Positions 50,384 through 59,119 of a stretch of 64,000 nucleotides of DNA are shown here, piece after piece (within the stretch, counting starts at the first letter, position 1; the number at the start of each line of letters is the position of its first letter). The stretch is taken from the NCBI RefSeq assembly GCF_038397715.1, contig NZ_CP151633.1:2666001-2730000 (forward strand), given 5' to 3'. This DNA comes from Microbacterium sp. LWO14-1.2. Its GTDB lineage: Bacteria > Actinomycetota > Actinomycetes > Actinomycetales > Microbacteriaceae. A program made the translations under genes and the position numbers. Below the pieces are notes generated by a model that made no database searches, had not been told where the DNA came from, and was given only the letters and a program-made list of their open reading frames with translations.

Positions 50384-51952
50384 ATGGAACGCACAGCCGC
50401 CCAGCGGGCCTTCGCGAACGTTCTCGTCGACACGCTCATCGCCAACGTGACGACGAGCTTCCTCTGGTTCGCGCTCACGTTCTGGGTCTACATCGAGACC
50501 CAGTCGGTGCTGGCCACGGGCATCATCGGCGGTGCGTACATGCTGTTCATCGCGTTCTTCGCGATGATCTTCGGCACCATCGTCGACCGGCACCGCAAGC
50601 ACACGGTCATGCTGCTGTCGAGCGTGATCTCCGCCGCGGCGTTCCTGGTCGCCGGCGTGCTCTACGTCTGGCAGCCGGAGTCCGCCCTGCTCGACCTCGG
50701 CGGGCCGTGGTTCTGGATGTTCTCGCTCGTGATCCTCTTCGGCGGCGTGATCGAGCAACTGCGCAACATCGCGCTGTCCACGACCGTGACGCTGCTGGTG
50801 CCGGAGGAGCGGCGGGCCAACGCCAACGGGCTCGTCGGCACGGTGCAGGGCCTGGCCTTCCTCGTCACGAGCGTGTTCTCCGGGCTCTCGATCGGATTCC
50901 TCGGCATGGGGTGGACCCTCGGCATCGCGATCGTGGCCATGGTTCTGACCTTCGTGCATCTGCTGTTCATCCGCATCCCCGAGGGGGCGCCCCAGCCCGA
51001 TCCGAACGCGCCGAGCGCGCTCGACTTCCGCGGCAGCGTGGCGGCGATCAGGCTCGCCCCCGGGCTCTTCGCGTTGATCGTCTTCTCGACCTTCAACAAC
51101 CTCATCGGCGGCGTCTACATGGCGCTCATGGACCCGTACGGGCTCACGCTGTTCGACGCGCAGATGTGGGGCTTCGCGCTCGCGTTCTCGTCGACGGGCT
51201 TCATCATCGGCGGGGCGCTGGTGGCGAAGTTCGGTCTCGGCGCGAAACCCATGCGCACGCTGCTGCTCGTGGTCATCGCGATGGGGCTGCTGGGCTCGCT
51301 CTTCATGCTGCGCGAGTGGTGGCCGCTGTACGTGCTGGGCATGTGGGTGTACATGGCTCTCGTCCCGCCTGCAGAGGCGGCCGAGCAGACGGTGATCCAG
51401 AAGGTGGTCAGGTACGACCGACAGGGGCGCGTGTTCGGGGTCGCGGCGGCCATGGAGGCGGCGGCAGCGCCGATCACGGCGTTCCTCATCGCCCCGATCG
51501 CGGAGTTCCTGATCATCCCGTATATGGACTCGTCCGCCGGTCAGCGCCAGTGGGGGTGGCTGCTGGGAGAAGGCGACGCACGCGGCATCGCCCTGATCTG
51601 TCTCTTCGCCGGACTGATCATGGTCGTCGTGGGCGGCCTCGCCTTCCTCACGAAGTCGTACCGCAGGCTGACCGACCTCTATGCGAACGCTCCGGAGCAG
51701 GATCCCCAGGGCGATGCGAGCCACGACGCTGATGCGGGGGAGACGACGACGGACGGGGACGCCACGGATGCCCGGGCGTCGATGGATGCCGGTGGCTCGA
51801 CGGATGCCGGTGGCTTTACGGGTGCCGGTGACTTGGCCGATGCCGGTGGCTTGGCCGAGACCGGAGCCCTCGTCGACCCCGTGTCAGCGCGGGGAGGGCG
51901 CGCCTCGGCCGAGGACGCGGTCCCTCCGGAGCGGGACCGTGGCGCGGACTGA
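50384..51952 (+). CDS. MFS transporter with repetitive C-terminal tail
   Basis: 522 residues with 12 predicted membrane helices. The loop between TM2 and TM3 is GTIVDRHRKHTVMLLSS, a diverged MFS motif A. It begins MERTAAQRAFANVLVDTLIA. The protein resembles MFS_3-type efflux carriers. The cytoplasmic tail after about residue 440 is acidic, with DAGGSTDAGG-type repeats encoded at 51785-51856. The -10 TACCCT ends 7 nt before the ATG, so the mRNA is probably leaderless. The last 14 nt overlap the following GNAT gene. Substrate unknown. Confidence 0.85.
   Translation: MERTAAQRAFANVLVDTLIANVTTSFLWFALTFWVYIETQSVLATGIIGGAYMLFIAFFAMIFGTIVDRHRKHTVMLLSSVISAAAFLVAGVLYVWQPESALLDLGGPWFWMFSLVILFGGVIEQLRNIALSTTVTLLVPEERRANANGLVGTVQGLAFLVTSVFSGLSIGFLGMGWTLGIAIVAMVLTFVHLLFIRIPEGAPQPDPNAPSALDFRGSVAAIRLAPGLFALIVFSTFNNLIGGVYMALMDPYGLTLFDAQMWGFALAFSSTGFIIGGALVAKFGLGAKPMRTLLLVVIAMGLLGSLFMLREWWPLYVLGMWVYMALVPPAEAAEQTVIQKVVRYDRQGRVFGVAAAMEAAAAPITAFLIAPIAEFLIIPYMDSSAGQRQWGWLLGEGDARGIALICLFAGLIMVVVGGLAFLTKSYRRLTDLYANAPEQDPQGDASHDADAGETTTDGDATDARASMDAGGSTDAGGFTGAGDLADAGGLAETGALVDPVSARGGRASAEDAVPPERDRGAD
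51785..51856 (+). repeat. 18-nt tandem repeat in the MFS gene tail
   Basis: Four units of about GATGCCGGTGGCTTGGCC encode six-residue DAGG-type repeats. Eighteen-nt steps keep the frame, so the tail length can vary. Confidence 0.85.
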
Positions 51953-52577
51953 GCTGAGGGAACACGGGGACGGCAAGGCACCGGAGCCCTTCCCCGGCCT
52001 TCGGATCGTGCCGGCGAACGAGGCGCGCTGGGATGACCTGCAGACGATCCTCACCGGCACCGCCGGTCGCTGCCAGTGCGAACGGCAGCGGCTGGGCGAC
52101 GGCGACTGGTGGCATATGCCGGTCGAGGAGCGCCGAGACCTGCTGCGCAGCGAAGCGCACTGCGACGACCCGCGCGCGACCGAGACCATCGGCCTCATCG
52201 CCTATCTCGATGCCGAGCCGGTCGCCTGGTGCGCGGTCGACCGGCGCAGCGTCTACGGGCGACTGCGCGGCTCGTCGGTGCCGTGGAAGGGGCGCGACGA
52301 AGACGCAGGCGATGAGCGGGTGTGGGCGGTGGTCTGCCTGATCGTCCGACCCGGATTCCGCGGTCGCGGCCTCACGCACCCCCTCGTCGCCGCGGCTGTC
52401 GAGCACGCACGCGAACGGGGAGCCTCAGTGATCGAGGGATACCCGATGCTCACGGGCGGGTCGACCGTGTCTTGGGGTGAGATGAACGTCGGATCGGTCG
52501 GGGCGTTCACGGCGGCGGGCTTCGTCGAGGTGAGCCATCCCACCACGCGCCGCGTCGTCATGCGCCGCGAGTTCTGA
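51939..52577 (+). CDS. GNAT family N-acetyltransferase
   Basis: 212 residues. The acetyl-CoA site is VRPGFRGRGLTHPLVAAAVE, and FTAAGFVEVSHPTTRRVVMR closes the fold. An unusual N-terminal part (GTAGRCQCERQRLGDGDWWH) carries two Cys and resembles a family seen near MFS genes. The GTG at 51939 lies inside the MFS coding end; GGAG is 8 nt upstream, and coupling to the MFS gene is likely. Acceptor unknown. Confidence 0.8.
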   Translation: MARTELREHGDGKAPEPFPGLRIVPANEARWDDLQTILTGTAGRCQCERQRLGDGDWWHMPVEERRDLLRSEAHCDDPRATETIGLIAYLDAEPVAWCAVDRRSVYGRLRGSSVPWKGRDEDAGDERVWAVVCLIVRPGFRGRGLTHPLVAAAVEHARERGASVIEGYPMLTGGSTVSWGEMNVGSVGAFTAAGFVEVSHPTTRRVVMRREF

Positions 52578-52610
52578 CGGCGACGGCACCGCGACATCAT
52601 CCCCGGGTGC

Positions 52611-52660
52611 GGCGGGGTGCGGCGGGGTGCGGCGGGGTGAGGCGAGGTGCGGCGGGGTGC
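52611..52660 (+). repeat. 10-nt tandem repeat between convergent genes
   Basis: Five units of GGCGGGGTGC (one ending A, one with an A substitution) lie between the GNAT and SDR stops. Non-coding; length variation would be neutral for both genes. Confidence 0.85.
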
Positions 52661-52666
52661 GGCGGC

Positions 52667-53305
52667 TCAGAGCTCGATGATCCGGTCGTTCAGGGCGTCG
52701 GCCTCGGCATCCCACAGGGCGGTCACGGCCGGCGCCAGCGCGTCCGCATCCAGCGCCTTCGCCCGGAAGATCACGGAGGCGGCGCGCAGAGGCCCCCCGG
52801 CATCGCGCGCCGCCTTCGTGAACCCCTGCGCCACCGCGCGTCCCCAGGCTTCACTCGCGGCCTTGACCGCGACATAGTTCGCTCCCCCGGCGAGCGGGCG
52901 GGCCACGGCCGTCGACGACACGAGCGCGAAGCGGCCGGCATCCGACTCCCTCAGCAGCCCGTCGAACGCGCGACTCGTGGCCCGCACCGCCTCGAAAGCG
53001 GGCAGGAGCGCGTGCAGATCCTCGTCCGACTGCCCGGCCAGGCCGCCGCCCCCGCGCCAGCCGCCCACGAGCGGGATCACACCGTCGACGGCCTCCAGGC
53101 CCGACGCGAGTCCGCTCATCTCCGTCAGGGACGTGGCGTCCGCGACCACGGTCTCGGCGCCCCGCTCCCGCAGCGGCGCGAGCCGGTCATCCGATCGACC
53201 GGTCGCGATCACGCGGGCACCCGCTGCGACGAGCGACGTCGCCACCGCGAGGCCCGACGCACTCGTGGCTCCGGCCAGGACGATGGTGCGGCCATCGACG
53301 CTCAT
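52667..53305 (-). CDS. Short-chain dehydrogenase/reductase
   Basis: 212 residues, slightly short for an SDR. The cofactor motif is LAGATSASGLAVATSL (a degenerate TGxxxGxG), catalytic Ser in FALVSSTAVA and Tyr-Lys in NYVAVKAASEAWG. The usual NAG motif is replaced by PLVGGWRGGGG, and the protein stops soon after the substrate loop. AAGGGA supports the ATG at 53305. Substrate unknown; atypical members can be inactive sensors. Confidence 0.8.
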   Translation of the reverse strand: MSVDGRTIVLAGATSASGLAVATSLVAAGARVIATGRSDDRLAPLRERGAETVVADATSLTEMSGLASGLEAVDGVIPLVGGWRGGGGLAGQSDEDLHALLPAFEAVRATSRAFDGLLRESDAGRFALVSSTAVARPLAGGANYVAVKAASEAWGRAVAQGFTKAARDAGGPLRAASVIFRAKALDADALAPAVTALWDAEADALNDRIIEL

Positions 53306-53344
53306 GTGATTCCCTTCGCGGACGGTCGATTTCGGCGGTGATGA

Positions 53345-53389
53345 GCAGGTTCTGCGGCCATCCTGGGACGAGATGGCCGCAGAACCTGC
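53345..53389. repeat. Long hairpin of the TTCTGCGGCC repeat family
   Basis: GCAGGTTCTGCGGCCATC (53345-53362) is the exact reverse complement of GATGGCCGCAGAACCTGC (53372-53389), with a 9-nt loop. A further GGCCGCAGAA half-copy follows at about 53394-53403. It shares its core with the element at 36555-36608. It lies between the SDR and DUF6421 genes and could also act as a terminator. Confidence 0.75.
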
Positions 53390-53434
53390 GTTCGGCCGCA
53401 GAAAGCGCGCCGATTCCCGACAGAGGACTCCGAC

Positions 53435-54865
53435 TCAGACGTCGGCGCCGCGGATGCCGACCGTCGACTCGATGACGGGCTTCATCTTCTTGTCGAGGGC
53501 CTCGAAGAACATCGACAGCGGGAACTCGTCGTCGAGCACGGCATCCGTGTAGCCCTTGGGCGCGCCGGCCAGGATCTCGTCCGGCAGTCCACGCGCCCAC
53601 TGCGACGCCGGGTTCGGGGTGAGCACCGAACGCACGAGGTCGTAGGCCGCGAGCCAGTGCGCGGTCTTCGGGCGGTCGATCGACCGCCAGTACAGCTCGT
53701 CGATCGCGTCGCCGAGGGCGACGACCGCGTCGGGCACGGCATCCCAGTCGAACGCGAGGGCCGTGTCGGTCCAGTGCAGAACGCCGCGCTGGTGCAGCCA
53801 CGCGAACAGCAGCTGCCCGCCGAGGCCGTCGTAGTTGCGCACTCGCGATCCCGTGATCGCGAAGCGGAAGATCCGGTCGAAGATCACCGCGTACTGCACG
53901 AGGTCGGCGTGCTCGAGCATCTCCCGCTCGGCGGCGGTGACCTCGTCGCCCGCGTCCACCCGCGCCGACAGGCTGCGCTGGATCTTCACCGACTCGCGGA
54001 ACGCGGTCAGGTCGCACCGCAGCTCTTCGAGCGAGTACAGGAAGAACGGCATGCGCTGCTTGATCATGAACGGATCGAACGGCAGGTCGCCGCGCATGTG
54101 GGTGCGGTCGTGGATGATGTCCCACATCACGAACGCGCGCTCGGTGAGGGCCTGGTCGTCGAGCATCGCGGCAGCGCGCTCGGGCAGGTCGAGCTTCGTG
54201 ATCTCGGCGGCGGCACGCGTGACGCGGCGGTACCGGGCCGCCTCGCGGTCCTGGAAGATCGCACCCCAGGTGAACGAGGGGATCTCCCGCATCGCGACGG
54301 TCTCGGGGAACAGCACGGCCGAGTTCGTGTCGTATCCCGGGGTGAAGTCGACCAGACGCAGCGAGACGAACAGCTTGTTGCCGTAATCGCCTGCTTCGAG
54401 GGCGGCGATGAACTCCGGCCAGATGGTCTCGACGATGAGCGCCTCGACGAGCCGCTCGCTCGAGCCGTTCTGCGTGTACATCGGGAAGACGACGAGATGA
54501 CGGATGCCGTCGACGCGGTGCTGCTGCGGCTGGAACGCGTTCAGCGAGTCCAGGAAGTCGGGGGTGCCGAAGTCAGAGGCGGACCAGCGCTCGAAGTCGA
54601 CGACGGAGGCCGCGAGGTACTCGGCGTCGTGCGGGAAGGCCGGAGCCAGCGCGCGGATGGCGGCGGTGATCGCGGAGACGAGGTCGCGGGCGGCGGCGTG
54701 GTGCGCGGCATCCGGGATCGAGCCGTCCTTCACCTGCATCTCGCGGATCGCGATGGCCGCCTCCTTGAGCTGCGCCCAGGCGGCGGACTGCTCGGCGGTC
54801 GACGCGTCCTCCACGACCTCTGGCTCGCCGACGATGGCCTGAGAGTTCAGGGTAGGAGTGGACAT
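53435..54865 (-). CDS. DUF6421 family protein
   Basis: 476 residues, soluble. Conserved blocks are QHRVDGIRHLVVFPMYTQNG, SLRLVDFTPGYDTNSAVLFP, VMWDIIHDRTHMRGDLPFDP and MPFFLYSLEELRCDLTAFRE. The invariant HDRTHMRGD-type histidines and acids suggest a metal-dependent enzyme, but the function of DUF6421 is unknown. GGAGG precedes the ATG at 54865. It is divergent from an Lrp/AsnC regulator across a symmetrical site, so it is probably amino-acid-regulated. The longer frame upstream is rejected because it crosses that site. Confidence 0.85.
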   Translation of the reverse strand: MSTPTLNSQAIVGEPEVVEDASTAEQSAAWAQLKEAAIAIREMQVKDGSIPDAAHHAAARDLVSAITAAIRALAPAFPHDAEYLAASVVDFERWSASDFGTPDFLDSLNAFQPQQHRVDGIRHLVVFPMYTQNGSSERLVEALIVETIWPEFIAALEAGDYGNKLFVSLRLVDFTPGYDTNSAVLFPETVAMREIPSFTWGAIFQDREAARYRRVTRAAAEITKLDLPERAAAMLDDQALTERAFVMWDIIHDRTHMRGDLPFDPFMIKQRMPFFLYSLEELRCDLTAFRESVKIQRSLSARVDAGDEVTAAEREMLEHADLVQYAVIFDRIFRFAITGSRVRNYDGLGGQLLFAWLHQRGVLHWTDTALAFDWDAVPDAVVALGDAIDELYWRSIDRPKTAHWLAAYDLVRSVLTPNPASQWARGLPDEILAGAPKGYTDAVLDDEFPLSMFFEALDKKMKPVIESTVGIRGADV

Positions 54866-54896
54866 GGAACCTCCGATCGGGGCAACAGGCGGAAAA

Positions 54897-54929
54897 ATTC
54901 CGGTCATTACGGAATCCTGACGATAATCT
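54897..54929. promoter_or_regulatory. Lrp operator and divergent promoter
   Basis: ATTCCG-GTCATTA-CGGAAT (54897-54915) is a perfect inverted repeat in an AT-rich setting, as expected for an Lrp-type box. The -10 TAATCT of the lrp gene (54924-54929) lies immediately downstream and ends 7 nt before its ATG. Confidence 0.65.
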
Positions 54930-54936
54930 TACATCT

Positions 54937-55392
54937 ATGGATGATTCTGTCGATCGCGCGATCCTGGCCGAGATCTCTCGAGACGGGCGCGCGACGCTCG
55001 CCCAGCTGTCGGAGACGGTGGGCCTGTCGGTGTCCGCCGTCCAGTCCCGGCTCCGCCGCCTCGAGACCCGCGGCGTCATCACCGGATACCGCGCCGTGCT
55101 CGATCCGGAGCAGGTCGGTGCTCCGCTGTCGGCGTTCATCGAGATCACGCCGCTCGACCCAGCCCAGCCCGACGACGCTCCGGAGCTGCTCGAACACCTC
55201 ACGGCGATCGAGGCCTGCCACTCCATCGCGGGCGACGCCAGCTACATGCTGTTCGTGCGCGTGGCGACTCCGCGCGACCTGGAGGAGCTCGTACGCGACA
55301 TCCGCCTCGCCGCGAACGTCAACACCCGCACGACCGTGGTGCTGCAGACCTACTACGAGCACCGGCCGATCGTCACGGTCGCGGCGGGATAG
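54937..55392 (+). CDS. Lrp/AsnC family transcriptional regulator
   Basis: 151 residues. Winged helix-turn-helix (DRAILAEISRDGRATLAQLS, then VGLSVSAVQSRLRRLETRGV) followed by the RAM ligand-binding domain (VGAPLSAFIEITPL, GDASYMLFVRVATPRDLEEL). It probably binds an amino acid and controls itself and the divergent DUF6421 gene. The mRNA seems leaderless. The ligand is unknown. Confidence 0.92.
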   Translation: MDDSVDRAILAEISRDGRATLAQLSETVGLSVSAVQSRLRRLETRGVITGYRAVLDPEQVGAPLSAFIEITPLDPAQPDDAPELLEHLTAIEACHSIAGDASYMLFVRVATPRDLEELVRDIRLAANVNTRTTVVLQTYYEHRPIVTVAAG

Positions 55393-55446
55393 TGCGCGGC
55401 TGTCGCGGCGCGGTACTGTGACCGCAACCGACGCTCAGGAGCACGC

Positions 55447-55737
55447 ATGTCATTCCAGGCCTATCTCGACAAGGTCGAGGCCCAGACCGGCCTCACCCCT
55501 CGTCAGTTCATCGAACTCGCGCGGGAGAAGGGGTTCGACGAGACGACGAAGTCCACCGTCGTCCTGAACTGGCTGAAAGAGGAGTACTCCCTCGGCCATG
55601 GGCACGCCCAGGCCATGGTGCACGTCATCCTCAAGGGACCGAAGATCAGCGACAAGCACGTCGGCACGGGCGGAGCGCACGCCGACAAGAGCGACACGCT
55701 GTGGCTCGACGGCAAGGACTCGAACCCGAATCCGTGA
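55447..55737 (+). CDS. DUF4287 domain protein
   Basis: 96 residues. FQAYLDKVEAQTGLTPRQFI and LNWLKEEYSLGHGHAQAMVH are the DUF4287 core. Soluble and compact; AGGAG lies before the ATG at 55447. The C-terminal GGAHADKSDTLWLDGKDSN is variable in the family. Function unknown. It is followed 36 nt later by menA, which has its own -10. Confidence 0.85.
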   Translation: MSFQAYLDKVEAQTGLTPRQFIELAREKGFDETTKSTVVLNWLKEEYSLGHGHAQAMVHVILKGPKISDKHVGTGGAHADKSDTLWLDGKDSNPNP

Positions 55738-55773
55738 GAGGGCGGGAAAGCCGCGGCCAGTAGGATTCCCTCC

Positions 55774-56730
55774 GTGGCAGCATCCTCCCAGCGCAAGAAG
55801 AAGACCCGGTCCGGAACGAGCGGCAACCCCGCGAAGAAGCCGATCGTCGAGGCCGGCCCCATCACCGCGCGCGACTGGATCGGCGCGGCGCGGCTGCGCA
55901 CCCTTCCGCTGGCGATCGCCCCGGTCGTGATCGGCACCGGTGCCGCCCGCAGCACCGGGCCGGAGTTCCACTGGGTCATCGCCCTCGCCTGCCTCGCGGT
56001 CGCCGTGCTGCTGCAGATCGGCGTGAACTTCACGAACGACTACAGCGACGGCATCCGCGGCACCGACGCCGTGCGCGTCGGACCCGCCCGCCTCACGGCC
56101 TCCGGCCGCGTGAAGCCTCGCACCGTGCTGATCATCGGCCTCGTCTTCTTCGCGCTCGCCGCGGCCGTCGGCGTCGCGATCGTGATCCGCACGGAGCAGT
56201 GGTGGATGCTGGCGGTCGGCGCCGCGTGCATCGTCGCCGCCTGGTTCTACACCGGCGGCAAGCGCCCCTACGGCTACTTCGGTCTCGGCGAGGTCTTCGT
56301 CTTCGTGTTCTTCGGTCTGGTGGCGACCCTCGGCACGACCTGGGTGCAGGTGTTCGAGCTGCCGCAGCAGGCCTGGCTCGGAGCCATCGCCGCCGGACTC
56401 TTCGCCTGCGCGGTGCTGCTCGCGAACAACCTCCGCGACATCGATCAGGACCGCGTGGTCGGCAAGCGCACGCTCACCGTGCTGATCGGCCGTCGCCCCA
56501 CCCAGGTGCTGTTCACGCTGTTCGTGCTGGCGCCCTTCGGCATCCTGATCTTCCTCGCACTGCTGTACCCGATCGCGTGGATCGGCCTGCTCGCTCTCCT
56601 CGCGGGGCTCCCGGCGATCCTCATCGTGTGGACGTACCGGCAGCCGAAGGAGCTCGTTATCGCTCTCGCGCTCACGTCGCTGACGGCGCTGCTCTACGCG
56701 GGCGCGCTGTTCTGGGCCTTCGCCGGCTGA
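55774..56730 (+). CDS. menA: 1,4-dihydroxy-2-naphthoate polyprenyltransferase
   Basis: 318 residues, UbiA-type prenyltransferase with eight or nine membrane helices. The first Asp-rich motif is NFTNDYSDGIRGTD and the second NNLRDIDQDRVVGKRTL, both with the Asp residues that bind the diphosphate-Mg complex. It joins the prenyl chain to DHNA in menaquinone synthesis at the inner face of the membrane. The start is GTG at 55774; TAGGAT ends 7 nt upstream (leaderless). It is convergent with a DUF4229 gene, an arrangement seen in other actinobacteria. Confidence 0.92.
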   Translation: MAASSQRKKKTRSGTSGNPAKKPIVEAGPITARDWIGAARLRTLPLAIAPVVIGTGAARSTGPEFHWVIALACLAVAVLLQIGVNFTNDYSDGIRGTDAVRVGPARLTASGRVKPRTVLIIGLVFFALAAAVGVAIVIRTEQWWMLAVGAACIVAAWFYTGGKRPYGYFGLGEVFVFVFFGLVATLGTTWVQVFELPQQAWLGAIAAGLFACAVLLANNLRDIDQDRVVGKRTLTVLIGRRPTQVLFTLFVLAPFGILIFLALLYPIAWIGLLALLAGLPAILIVWTYRQPKELVIALALTSLTALLYAGALFWAFAG

Positions 56731-56751
56731 GGCCGATCCGGGGGCGCGGCG

Positions 56752-57048
56752 TCAGGCGCGGTCGGTGTCGTCGGTCCGAGCGTCGATCGCGGCATCCTCG
56801 ACGTCGGCATCGGCCTGCCCGGCCACCGGGCGTCCCTCGCGGCGCTCGTGGATGCGTGCAGACGCGTCCGACAGCGGCGCGCGCAGGAAGATCATCGAGA
56901 TGCTGGCCCCGATGAGCGCGGCGAAGATCGCGGCGAGCCACCAGAACTCGCGGAAGATCGGGAAGAAGAACCACATCACGGCGAGCGGGACGAGGAACGC
57001 CAGCAGCCGCAGCACGGTGTAGACGAGGAGGGGTGCAGGCTTCTTCAC
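56752..57048 (-). CDS. DUF4229 family membrane protein
   Basis: 98 residues. Two membrane helices (about 8-30 and 36-53: LVYTVLRLLAFLVPLAVMWF and FWWLAAIFAALIGASISMIF), then a charged cytoplasmic tail. DUF4229 is common next to menaquinone genes in actinobacteria; function unknown. The start is GTG at 57048, with TAGACT ending exactly 6 nt upstream, so the transcript is probably leaderless. Confidence 0.82.
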   Translation of the reverse strand: MKKPAPLLVYTVLRLLAFLVPLAVMWFFFPIFREFWWLAAIFAALIGASISMIFLRAPLSDASARIHERREGRPVAGQADADVEDAAIDARTDDTDRA

Positions 57049-57109
57049 CAGGACAGTCTACGTTCGGGTGCCGATCAGCCGGCTGAGAGCGACCGGCGGC
57101 AGTGCGGCC

Positions 57110-57997
57110 TCAGAGGCCGAGTGAGGAGAGCGGGATGCCGCGCACGACGCGTCGCCACGGGTGCTCGCCGAGCGTCCACAGGTAGCCGGCGTCGAGGTCG
57201 AGGGCGAGGTCCTCGCACCCGACCGGCAGCGGGACGGGGCTGCGCTCGAGGGCGTCGCGCCGGCCGGTCCAGAGGGCGCCGGGGCGGAGCAGGTCGGACT
57301 GCGACACGAAGTGTCGCTCGCCCCAGCGCACGGCGCCCTGCATGCGCGGGATGCCGTGGGCTGTGCGCTCGATCTCGGTGAAGCGTCCCTCGCCGGAGTC
57401 GGGGAGCGCGAACTCGCCGATCCGGCCGTCGTCATCCTTCCGGTACTCGCCGATCAGCACGCGCGGCAGCGGCGCCCCGTCGGCGTCGAACACGCGGCCG
57501 ATGTACGAGCACCGCAGCGCGACCGGGTGTACGCGGGTGCGCACCGCGACCAGAGCGGTGACGCGCGGACCGCGCCGTGTCGACCCGGCCAGGCGTCGAG
57601 CGAGGGCGCCGCGCACCCGGCGGACCCGCGAGAGGTCGAACTCCCAGATGCCGTCGCGGGTGGCGGCGACGAACAACCGGTCGTCGAACCACGCCAGCCC
57701 TCCGGCGTGGATGGGCGCCGGCTGCAGCTCGCCGTCCTCCTCGACCGCGAGCAGCACGTCGAGGTGACGGGAGCGGTCGAGATCGACCAGGGCGACGCGG
57801 GAAGCGAGGTGATGCCCGTCGAGGCGCTGGCGGAACCAGCTGACCGCGAGAGTGCGCCGTCCGTGCCACACGCCGAGATCGATGCCCTGCGGGTACCAGC
57901 GTCTGGTCCACGAGCGGGCGGTCAGCCAGTGCAGGTCGACCGCGTCGCGACGCTTCTGCCGCACGGGGCGCCAGGTGGTTCCGAACGGCCAGAGCAT
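57110..57997 (-). CDS. Conserved hypothetical protein, beta-propeller-like
   Basis: 295 residues, no signal peptide and no membrane helix. Repeated WD/propeller-like segments recur: HAGGLAWFDDRLFVAATRDG, then IGEFALPDSGEGRFTEIERT and CEDLALDLDAGYLWTLGEHP. Such a protein may bind a glycan or partner. GGGAGG lies directly before the ATG at 57997. It is divergent from the glycan cluster that starts at 58109, so a link to surface polysaccharide is possible but not shown. Confidence 0.65.
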   Translation of the reverse strand: MLWPFGTTWRPVRQKRRDAVDLHWLTARSWTRRWYPQGIDLGVWHGRRTLAVSWFRQRLDGHHLASRVALVDLDRSRHLDVLLAVEEDGELQPAPIHAGGLAWFDDRLFVAATRDGIWEFDLSRVRRVRGALARRLAGSTRRGPRVTALVAVRTRVHPVALRCSYIGRVFDADGAPLPRVLIGEYRKDDDGRIGEFALPDSGEGRFTEIERTAHGIPRMQGAVRWGERHFVSQSDLLRPGALWTGRRDALERSPVPLPVGCEDLALDLDAGYLWTLGEHPWRRVVRGIPLSSLGL

Positions 57998-58108
57998 CCT
58001 CCCATCGTCGTCGATCCCTCCCTCGGGCGCGAATGCGTCAGGGCGCGTCGCACGAGGTCACCGCCCGTTCACCTGGGCGTCGCCGCCCGGCAACGAGCGC
58101 CTGCGACC

Positions 58109-59119
58109 ATGCCGGGACCGTCCACCACCGGGAGCTCCGTGCGCACACCGCTCGTCACCGTCATCCTGCCCGCGAAAGACGCGGGAGCGTTCATCGGCAC
58201 CACGCTCGAGACGCTGACCCGGCAGTTCGACGACCCGGCGGCTCTGCAGCTCGTGGCGATCGACGACGGTTCCCGCGACGATACCGGCGCGATCATGCGC
58301 ACCTACGCGGAACGGCTGCCGCACGCCACGGTGATCTTCAACCCGCGCCCCCGCGGCCTGGCGAGCGCGCGCAACCAGGGTCTCGCGGAGGTCGAGGGGG
58401 AGGCGTTCTGCTTTCTCGACGGCGACGACTGGATGCAGCCGCGCCGCCTCGATGTGCTCTCCCGCCGTCTGCGGGATCTCGACTGCGACTTCGTGCGCAC
58501 CGACCACGTGACTGTCCGGGACGGCGCGCGGGCTCTCGTGCGGGCGCCGCATCCGTGGCGTGAGCGTGTGGTGTCGCCGCGCGACGCGATCCTCCCCGAA
58601 GACGAACCCACCATGGTCGACTACCCGTTCGCGTGGGCGGGGATGCTGCACCGCCGCGTGCTCGACGAGGGCATCGCCGGTTTCACGCCCGGCCTTTTCA
58701 CCGCCGAGGACCGCCCGTGGATCTGGCGGCTGCACCTGTCGGCGAGATCGTTCGCGGTCGTCGACGCCCCGGCGCTGCTCTACCGCCGGGGCGTCTCGAC
58801 CTCGCTCACCCAGGTGCGCGATCGTCGACAGCTCGACTTCGTCGCGGCGATGCGCGAGGTGATCGACATCGTCGAGGCGGATGCCGAGGCCGACCGCTTC
58901 CTGCCGAAGGCGGTGTGGACGGTGCTCGCGCTCAGCTCCCGCCACCTCGTGCGGGCGCGGCGGATGACGCCGGCGCTGCGTGCGGAGATGCGCTCCGGCA
59001 TCCGCGATCTGCTGGGTCGTCTCCCGTCCGGCGAGACCGAGGCCGTGCTCGCCCGTCTCGACGGGCCGCGGCGCCGCGTCCTCGCACCGCTGCTGCGGGC
59101 GGTGGAGCGCACGGCATGA
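58109..59119 (+). CDS. Family 2 glycosyltransferase
   Basis: 336 residues. GT-A fold: LVTVILPAKDAGAFIGTTLE, then DDGSRDDTG and the metal-binding FLDGDDWMQPRRLD (DxD-type DGDD). No membrane helix. The ATG at 58109 is used; the in-frame GTG at 58139, with GGAG before it, is an equally possible start. Its stop overlaps the next ATG (ATGA), the first of several overlaps that hold the nonulosonic glycan genes in one unit. Donor and acceptor unknown. Confidence 0.85.
   Translation: MPGPSTTGSSVRTPLVTVILPAKDAGAFIGTTLETLTRQFDDPAALQLVAIDDGSRDDTGAIMRTYAERLPHATVIFNPRPRGLASARNQGLAEVEGEAFCFLDGDDWMQPRRLDVLSRRLRDLDCDFVRTDHVTVRDGARALVRAPHPWRERVVSPRDAILPEDEPTMVDYPFAWAGMLHRRVLDEGIAGFTPGLFTAEDRPWIWRLHLSARSFAVVDAPALLYRRGVSTSLTQVRDRRQLDFVAAMREVIDIVEADAEADRFLPKAVWTVLALSSRHLVRARRMTPALRAEMRSGIRDLLGRLPSGETEAVLARLDGPRRRVLAPLLRAVERTA

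Noticed and set aside
57106..57118. GGCCTC-A-GAGGCC hairpin as a terminator of the propeller-like gene
   Set aside because: It overlaps the stop codon and is only 6 bp, too weak to call on its own.
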